Shown piece by piece: positions 56,801 through 64,000 of a DNA stretch of 64,000 nt. Where the stretch lies: assembly GCF_029227915.1 (NCBI RefSeq), contig NC_079888.1, positions 4,661,001-4,725,000 on the forward strand, in the 5' to 3' direction. The number at the start of each line of letters is the position of its first letter. Within the stretch, counting starts at the first letter, position 1. A program made the position numbers and the translations under genes. The notes beneath the pieces were generated by a model. It made no database searches and was not told the DNA's origin. It saw only the letters and a list, made by a program, of their open reading frames with translations. Source of the DNA: Hydractinia symbiolongicarpus (lineage: Eukaryota; Cnidaria; Hydrozoa; Anthoathecata; Hydractiniidae).

Positions 56801-59800
56801 CTGAATAAAAATAATGTGTCAACATAAAAACTAAGATTAGAAAAAATTTGCAGCATATATATATATGTTAACGCCCAATGCTGGTGCTTCAACCTTTCAT
56901 GTCTACTTCATACTGTTATTTTTTTAAATAGGTTCTACCGATACTGTTGCATATTGTACGTCTGGTACAAATTGTCCAATTACAGCTGCATTGCATATTA
57001 TTTTAGGTAACTTCCATCTCTCTTTAATTCTTTTATTCTGTAAAGTCACTATAGGCAAAAACCCAGTAAGACACAAAATTGTCTTTTTGTTCTTTTTTTT
57101 TTCGACAAATAGTGCTCCCTTTTAAATTTTTATTACCAATACAAACACTAAAATTAAGGTTTTGACGCCATTTTACAAAACTATTCAAGATTGTTGAAAA
57201 AAAAATTCTGCACCTTTAAAGTGCATTTTCTTCTAAATATTTTTTTACTAATTTTATCTTAGTTGTTTTGCCCACCCTCATGAAAAGACGCTTTTTACTA
57301 AACTACTCAAACCCCCTTGAAAATACGCCCTCCTTGAATAAACGCCCTCTTTGAATAAACGCCCTCGTGAACGGTTTTCTGGAATAACCGCCCTTCTGAT
57401 AAACACCACCTGGTAATTCTTTTAACACTCTTTGCATTCATAAAGAACTGCTGCATTTTTTCCTGAAATAGGAGATCAACTTCCACTGGATGTATGTTCC
57501 GTTTCGGAGTCTGATAAATTTTTGAAATATTCAGTATCGTTAATGGGGTATGGATACTTTGGTGACTTAGCTAAAGAAAGTGAAGCACTACGGTGGATGG
57601 GTCCGAAACGGTATGAAGTAGCAGGTTTTAAAAGATTTATGGTCAACAGGTAGATGGTATATTATTGATAAAGTTTGTTTGCTTTTTATTTGTTTATTTG
57701 TTTGTTTATTTGTTTCTTTATGCGAATGTCTATTCAAGTTAAGATAATTAAAACAGCAAATTTAACAATAAAGTTTGGCCTATGTTCTTCAAAAAACCAT
57801 AAAAGCCGAAACTCAAATGTGTTTCATAATGATAACTTTAGTCTCTACGTTGAAGTACATACAAGTTGAACATTTGTAACCTTCTTTATGTACCTTGATA
57901 CTAATTTCGCAGGTATTGTTTTTTGCGGGGTTTTTTATTGCAGTACACTATTAAGGTAAACTTTCTCAATGCAGGTCATATGAAGGAGAAATAAGCTTTG
58001 TGGAAACACAAACTGAAGTAGAGTCAAAAAGCAGATGTCAGTCTGGGTGAGTTGTTAAATATGACATTAAATATTACATTAATTGTCGATATTTTAATGT
58101 CCCTCATTCCGCTCTCCTTCACTGTTTTCTGAATGTAGATCTTGGATTCAATATTTTTTTTGCTTATTTCACAGTTGTCAGCGATGTTCAATGTTTTTGG
58201 AGGAAACAGACCATTCTGTAGAAGGTATACAACTTTCTTTGAAATATTTTTTACGCTTAAATGCGTTGCGTTATTCAGAAGTTAATGATAAGACAATGAT
58301 AGGGCACAGGCTTGATGTGCAGAGGTGTATAGACCCTGCCCCTCCTCCCTAAGAAAATAAAAATGAAGTCCCCATACATAGGTAAACCCTTACACCCTAA
58401 AAAGTTTAATTTGTTAAACTCCTACGCTATGATACTTTTCTTCTGATATACTTAAGGGGAATTTTCATCACGACAAAATAAACTAGACACCAAATTCATT
58501 GTTTACATTGGTTAACTGCGTTCTGATTGGTCTAAAACTAGCAGCGAAACCTATAGCCGCGAAAAAGTAGGAACTGTTTCTACTTTTCAGCGAAGCGAAT
58601 ATTTCAATGCAAAATCATAACAAACAAAACTGCGCATGCTCCGATACAATTCGCCGTCAAATTCGCCGTTCAATTCGCTTCGTGAAAATCCCCCTTTACA
58701 CATTGGACCTGCCCTGGTTTTAAGTGATATTTTCATTAAGAAAATTATTGCTGAGCCGTTCTTGAAAACATTTGATCTAAGTTAGTCGTTAGCCCACAGA
58801 TATTCGCCTACTGCTATTTGCAGCTAACATGTTTAATGTTGGTAGATGTTACTTGACAGTCATTCAGTAAATTTGGTAAAACAAAGCAAGGTATTTTAAA
58901 GTGTATATGTATAGAAAACACTGTTATTGACACTAAAATTCTTATTTTTTCTATATGACTATTCTGTATTTCAGACCAATGGACAACAGTTAGAGGACGT
59001 TTTATAAGTGTGATTGGTGCGAACATATCTTGCCGCTGTGCTCGCAGTTCAACTGGACTGTCACCACACGCCCACACAGGAGACGGGTGTATCGACCTTA
59101 TTCTTATCAAGAAAACAACGCGTGCAAAATATCTCCATCATTTGATTAAAGTTTCTGAAAAGACAACAGAACACGTAAGTTTGTTTATTTTGCATCGCAT
59201 AGAAGCAAAAAACACAGCTCCCTGACCCTCTACGAACAAGCTTAAACTCGTCCTTTTGCCAGGGGTATTTTGTTCTATGGAAATTATGAAAGGGCGTATA
59301 ACTGCATCTGTGTTGATAAAATCGAACTGGTTTATTATTAGTCAAGTAACGTGAAACATGAAATGCTTGGTTGTCATAGACTTAATGTTCTTTTTTATCT
59401 TATGCAGTTTTTTATCTTATGCAGTTTTTTGCCTTGTTTTGACACCGTTTTTAAAATTTAACTATCCTACCCCGGCCTTTAACGGCATTCACTTTTTTGT
59501 CGTGACGTTAGAAGGGCGCATTTATAAAAGTTCAGACGTTATTACGAAAATGTGGACTGACGAAAAATATAGGTCGATAATAATATCAGTCATGTTCAAA
59601 ATAGTCTGGTGAGTAATGTGAGTGATGCAAAATATGTATCGGGATGACAACGCGCAAAATAAATAAATGAAAATTAGCAACGACATCACAGTCGACCGTT
59701 AGTGACAACATTTTGAGTGCGTAAACAAAATTACCAATAAATAGGGCTTACAAAAGGTCGTGCCGGTCAATTTGGGAGAAGGAAATTATGAAGCGGTGCT

Positions 59801-61457
59801 AAGTTAAAGCTGACTCAATGACAGTCAACAAACTGTCTTTTTTACTAGCACTGAAAATGGGTAAATTTGGTCAAAATTTTAGCGCTGAACTGGATTTCGC
59901 GTTCGTGTTTTGTTAAAAATAATTATTGCTGATTTCATGCAGTTTGACTTCAACTTCATCGATGTTCACAGAGTGAAAGAATTTAAATTCAAAGCTTTAA
60001 CGTCAGGCAACAACGCAGACGACGAATCAAACGTCGAATCGATATCAAGTACGTCGCGTGCTGGCCATCACCATGACCACCACCATGAGACTAGTGTGTG
60101 GAATATTGACGGTGAAATTGTGGAGAATCCTGATATACATATCAGGTAATTTATTTTTTTGTTTGCTCGTTCGTTGTTCGTGCGTTCTTTAACTTGTTCG
60201 TTGTTCGTTCGTTTACTCGTTCGTTGTTCGTTCGTTCGTTTGCTCGTTCGTTGTTTGTTTGTTGTTCTTCGTTCGTTTGCTCGTACGTTGCTCGTTTTTT
60301 GTTGGCTCGTTCATCAAAAACGTGCGTTCATGTTTACAAAACGACTTTCTCCACAATTTGGAATATTAGAGAACGGAGATTTATAAAAAGAAGTCGCTTT
60401 GATTTAAGGTATTATCGCGAAGTTTTTTTAGGACTTTGAATACACCATAGCGTTGTGTGCCGAAACTTGACAAATAATCACACTTGACAGAATGGAAGGC
60501 GGAAAAAGGAAGCAGAATTATTGAATTGAGATTTTCTGTGTCACGCCCAATATGTTATTTTAAGGTTGGCGTAGCCCTTAGCTGTGTTGCCATATTTAAA
60601 GAGTGCGTTGTTTGTAATAAACGAAAAAGCAGTAGTGCTGGTTTTAAACCTTGGTTGAATATGCAGTAGCATCTAGTTAAAAATTTCAAACTTCGTTTTT
60701 CTGATACTTTTCAAAGAATTTAAAAATCGTTGGGAAAAATACAGCCAAACCTTCGACTAGCGGACACCCTAGGGTCTGCGCAAGACTGTTTGCTATTCGC
60801 AGGTGTCCGCTGGTTGGAGGTTTTGTCAAAATACTCAAATTTTAACCGTTGTCGGCTTTATCAAGCTATGTAGACATTTTTGGATGAAAAGGTTAAGAAA
60901 TATAGGCTATATTTAGATTAAAATAAAGGTTTACTAAATAATTAGGCAACGATAAAGAACTTCAATGGCCAAAAATTTTTTAAATATAAACAAAAATGTA
61001 AATAAAAAAAGATGTTTAAAATTTGAATGTGTTATCTCAAACTTGCGGATTTTTGTTTTTCTAGCCTGTCCGCTACTGGGAGGTAAATTTCGCTAGGATT
61101 ATCCAATCAGGACTATGTATATGTGTCCGCTAATGGGAGCTGTCCGCTATTAAAGGCTGTTATTGGGAGGTTTTTCCATAAGGATTTTATAGTAGTTTAA
61201 TCCGGACTTCAACTTTTTGTCCATTATTTGGAGGTATCCGCAATTCGGGCTGTCCGCTAATTGCAGGTTTTACTATGATAAGGGAATAAAAGGCGACAGC
61301 ATATTTTCTCGTTCCTTAGTTTAGCAAAGCAACTTTTATATATATATTTAAAATTTTATATCTTTATATACATTGTTTTACTTGAATGTATATATTTTTA
61401 CATTACAGAGTTCATCGACAGCTTCTGACTGTTTTTGCACGAGGGATTGAAGAGTGA
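53858..61457 (+). CDS. CERK: ceramide kinase
   Basis: Twelve exons: 53858-54080, 55126-55359, 55708-55836, 55927-55990, 56410-56540, 56932-57006, 57472-57649, 57975-58046, 58175-58224, 58975-59174, 59943-60145, 61409-61457. They sum to 1608 bases, 535 residues; human CERK has 537. Exons 1-2 encode a PH-like membrane-targeting region. The lipid-kinase catalytic core follows: LLVFINPVGGKKQG, SVGGDGMLSEIING (GGDG about residues 222-225) and IGIIPAGSTD. The ceramide-kinase-specific C-x3-C-x2-C motif (Cys366, 370, 373) spans the exon 8/9 boundary. SPHAHTGDGCIDLILI and FDFNFIDVHRVKEFKF mark the C-terminal half, and the protein ends VFARGIEE. It phosphorylates ceramide to ceramide-1-phosphate at Golgi and plasma membranes. 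A His-rich run (residues 494-500) sits near the C-terminus. Confidence 0.95.
54450..54560. repeat. dispersed repeat with GACGGACGGACG tail (ceramide kinase intron 1)
   Basis: A run of ACAGACAGACGGACGGACGG followed by ACGTATACGGGTATTATATT resembles a repeat end with a short tandem CAGA/CGGA array. The upstream part (CTAGTCGTATTGCGTGCGTC) is GC-richer than the intron around it. Only one copy is visible here. Confidence 0.4.
57312..57412. repeat. AATAAACGCCCTC direct repeats (ceramide kinase intron 6)
   Basis: About five imperfect copies of an 18 bp unit with core AATAAACGCCCT lie in tandem. Units like this form the ends of some MITEs. A matching inverted end was not found nearby. Confidence 0.5.
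58454..58697. mobile_element. 244 bp MITE (ceramide kinase intron 9)
   Basis: The left end TTAAGGGGAATTTTCATCAC and the inverted right end (GTGAAAATCCCCCTTTA on the + strand) match over about 17 bases with small differences. Near the right end TTCGCCGT repeats. No coding frame. Confidence 0.55.
60160..60305. repeat. (GTTC)n-type simple repeat (ceramide kinase intron 11)
   Basis: Imperfect tandem repeats of TCGT, GTTCGTTC and TCGTTTGC begin 15 bases after the exon 11 donor. Open frames across this run are artefacts of the repeat. Confidence 0.85.
60750..61276. mobile_element. MITE with CTGTCCGCTA...GGAGGT repeats (ceramide kinase intron 11)
   Basis: The left end CCAAACCTTCGACTAGCGGA is echoed inverted at the right end (GTCCGCTAATTGCAGGTTTT). 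The interior repeats TGTCCGCTA and GGGAGGT at least five times. It fills much of the last intron. No transposase. Confidence 0.65.
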
Positions 61458-62946
61458 ACTTGTTTAGTTTTACGAGGAATAACTATATAACAGACCGCGG
61501 AACTACCAATGATGTAAAAGAGTTTGGAATTTTTGGTTTCACATATATCCGTTGACTTATACAATTATCACGAGAAGATTGATGAAATATTAGATAAATA
61601 TATACATATTTAAAAATTTAACATTTAAACAATTTCATGTGGTGTTTACATGAAATCAAGGTAAATTTTTTTAACATGCTAACGTATGCTACAAAATACT
61701 ACAGAAAGAAAGTGTGTGATAAGTCTTGATAAAACTAATTTCAATTAGCATCACGCGCACTGCAAAATTACATATTAATTCTTCTCTATTTCCTATGTAC
61801 ACTCTCATATAAGTTATTTCTCATCTGCGCACATGTTTTAATAGATTTTCAGTGCAAGCTACCTAATGTAAAAACCTTGATGATTTAATCAAGATTTGTC
61901 CCGATTTCAAAAAGAGGAAGGGTGAGGGTGGAAGGTAGGGAGGGACATGCATGAAACGTTCATGTGGGTGGGACATGGAAAATTCCCCATTTTCTTGACA
62001 CAGTAAGTGGCCTTTTGAATAGTTTTATATTTTCAATTTTCAATTTTCAATACTTTTCCTTTGAATATTTTCGGTGAATTATTTGAAAATTGTTACTTAA
62101 ACTTAAAGCGAAAATCAGGAAATTCCGGCGCTAGGACTCGAGAATATTAAAGAAATTTATTAGTAAAAACAAGTATAAATCTTGGTACCTTTTTGTTTCC
62201 ATTTTTATCAATCTAAACTTTTGTTACCCTTAACTGAGGATAAACACAGTTTTTATTAGTTCTAATTTAGTCTAAAAAGTGTCAAAATTGTCCTAAATTT
62301 TCATAATTGTTTTAAATCTCACACATCTCACAAAATTAGCTAAATTGGACAATCTGATGTCTTTGAGCCCTGAAAGGCTTAAAATAGTGAATCAAAGCGT
62401 CTGTTGAATTGTACTACGCATAATAAAGTTGATATTAGCCACATTACAAAAAATTCTATTTTCTCCCATATCTAACGAAAAGTATTCTTAATTTTACCTG
62501 GTGTTTTTTAATATAGGAGTTGTTTGAATCATAGAAAACATCATGTTGTACGGACAACATAATGTTTATGTTGAACTAATTTAAAATACACAAAACCATA
62601 AGCACCTGCGCATGTTTTGTCACGTGATTAACAACTTAGTACACAGCTCCAACAGTAATATCAAACAGGCATCATGTTGATGCGTAATTTACAGATTTTT
62701 GTGGTGAGAGTGTTAACAATCAGTTATGTTCTGTCTTTGTTAGGTTTGACAATAAAAATCACACTAAGATTACTTGAATTAATATGTATATAATAATTGT
62801 ATATTTTTTATTATGAAAATCACATGTTTTATTTGGCTGGCCAACTTGTAAACAAATATTTACGTTAAAATTATTATTATTCCATCGTTTACTTTTATAA
62901 CGTAAGACCAGAAACTTTTTGTTAGCTGTTCTTGTGTAACGTCCCA
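61458..62946. other. ceramide kinase 3' flank, no further gene seen
   Basis: AT-rich. AATAAA at 62751-62756 is a distant candidate polyadenylation signal; nearer AT-rich variants could serve instead. No coding frame or RNA gene could be supported. Confidence 0.4.
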
Positions 62947-63262
62947 TGCTGTAGCTTTGAAGGGGTTGCCATTGTCGTAATTTTTATGCTGTAGCGTTGC
63001 ATGAGCTGCCATTGTGGTAATTTCTATGCTGTAGCGTTGAATGGGCTGCCATTGTGGTAATTTCTATACCCTAGAGTTTAAAGAGCTGCCATTGTGGTAA
63101 TTTCTATGCTGTTGCGTTGCATGAGCTGCCATTGTGGTAATTTCTATGTTGTAGCGTTGCATGGGCTGCCATTGTGGTAATTTCTCTACCCTAGAGTTTA
63201 AATAGCTGCCATTGTCGTTATTTTTTAGCTTAACGTTGAAAGGACCCCTATTGTCGCAATCG
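62947..63262. repeat. 40 bp minisatellite with 120 bp higher-order unit
   Basis: The core CTGCCATTGTGGTAATTTCT recurs at an exact 40 bp step (about 62966, 63006, 63046, 63086, 63126, 63166, 63206, with a decayed copy at 63246). Spacer halves alternate: type A (ATGCTGTAGCGTTG) twice, then type B (ACCCTAGAGTTTA) once, repeated twice, so the real period is 120 bp. The 67-codon minus-strand open frame here is a by-product. Confidence 0.9.
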
Positions 63263-64000
63263 ACCACCTGATTATCAGTCGGTTAGGGCGTGATATTTTC
63301 CCCGATATCATCAGTTGGAAGGAGTTCTCGTCAGTAGTGACTAGTTTGTATCGGTGAAAGTAACACAGTGGGGCAGGTCCATTCGCGTAGACTGCTATTG
63401 ATGGACATAATTGAAGTGATTTGGCATATTAACTCATTCTTTTTAAACAAAGGAAAAGTTGTTCGGGGGTCGCACCGATGTGTCATTGTAGTCAAGGGTA
63501 AAAAGAAGTCCTGTTAAAACCGGTTTCGTAGTTACTCTATTATTCCCGGCGTGAGATCAGCGTTTAAACCTTGGAGATAAAGACGGTTATACTGGAGAGA
63601 AAATATTACAGAGGCGCGATGATTATTCAAAGAAATATAAGCAGATTAGTCTTATTCTTAAAGGAGAGGCAAACAGAAAACTATTTTGTGGCAGCCAGAA
63701 AATAAATTTTAAGCGAGAGACTTTGACTCTAGAAATCCTAAAATCTACAAAAATAATTACTAATACAATAGAGAAGAAATAACTATGTTTCAGAGCTAAA
63801 CATTCGTACTTTTTGTAAACAACTTTTTACAGCTTCTGCATTTGAAAATAAGCATGCTTCCAGATGTACTTACTAGAAAAATCCATGTTTTGAGATCGTT
63901 TACTGAATTTAATCACAATTCTTTTACATACAATTTTTTTTAAAACAATCATTGAATTATGATGCTTGTAAAAGTAGAGACAGGTTTAACACAATCTCTT
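63263..64000. other. intergenic, no gene seen
   Basis: Somewhat less AT-rich up to about 63700, with no recognisable coding frame, RNA gene or repeat structure that I can support. A gene could begin beyond the window edge. Confidence 0.4.

Noticed and set aside
60159-60439. Two overlapping frames after ceramide kinase exon 11
   Set aside because: They are translations of the GTTC-type simple repeat.
62947-63262. Regularly spaced 40 bp repeats resembling a CRISPR array
   Set aside because: The spacers are not unique (only two types), there are no cas genes, and the DNA is animal; this is a minisatellite.

Overview
The window is animal nuclear DNA. It is AT-rich, and its spliced genes encode conserved metazoan proteins: PSMD6/Rpn7, Bicaudal-D, ceramide kinase and TOMM6. 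Transposon relics of many kinds are densely nested between and inside them. Divergence of the proteins, short to medium introns, a CFDP2-like LINE carrying a PHD-type finger and a Copia element with an HVDD-type reverse transcriptase suggest a non-bilaterian, most likely a hydrozoan-type cnidarian. The phylum is an inference; the eukaryotic animal origin is not.

Host genes. On the + strand: a TATDN2-like metal-dependent deoxyribonuclease with an N-terminal CCHC knuckle (9132-10070, intronless); PSMD6 (17190-23528, nine exons); Bicaudal-D (26013-34565, four exons); an unrecognised 241-residue coiled-coil protein (36512-37387, two exons); 6-phosphogluconolactonase (51678-52406, intronless); and ceramide kinase (53858-61457, twelve exons). 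On the - strand: a 70-residue TOMM6 in two exons (41295-41005), too short and too split to appear as an ORF. Exon joins were made by hand from GT/AG sites. Every model keeps frame from start to stop and has a length close to the family norm.

Mobile DNA. 3795-8084: a LINE (- strand) inserted in an older element with inverted ends. 12100-13860: CR1/jockey-like LINE remnants. 14410-16068: three short inverted-repeat elements in a row. 24310-25463: a truncated PIF/Harbinger element with TAA duplications. 26331-33191: the Bicaudal-D introns, holding two copies of one tRNA-derived SINE, one copy of a second SINE-like family, two MITEs and a roughly 112-130 bp tandem array. 38370-39210: a deleted Tigger/pogo-like element. 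42729-50943: a nested composite, in which an inverted-ended element with a 5 bp duplication holds a THAP-domain relic, a 1.08 kb MITE and a 5 kb Copia LTR retrotransposon with 214 bp LTRs differing at only four sites. 54-61 kb: MITEs and simple repeats in ceramide kinase introns. 62947-63262: a 40 bp minisatellite with a 120 bp higher-order pattern.

The host genes do not form one pathway: protein turnover, dynein cargo transport, pentose phosphate flux, sphingolipid phosphorylation and mitochondrial import. A possible common thread is a strong 3' splice-acceptor-like site 2-57 bases upstream of the start codon in four + strand genes, as expected for 5'UTR introns or spliced-leader trans-splicing. 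I did not find a clearly new enzymatic system. The most notable items are the zinc-knuckle TatD protein, the LINE whose two ends match a widespread SINE-like motif, the SINE families, the hidden TOMM6 gene and the layered transposon composite.
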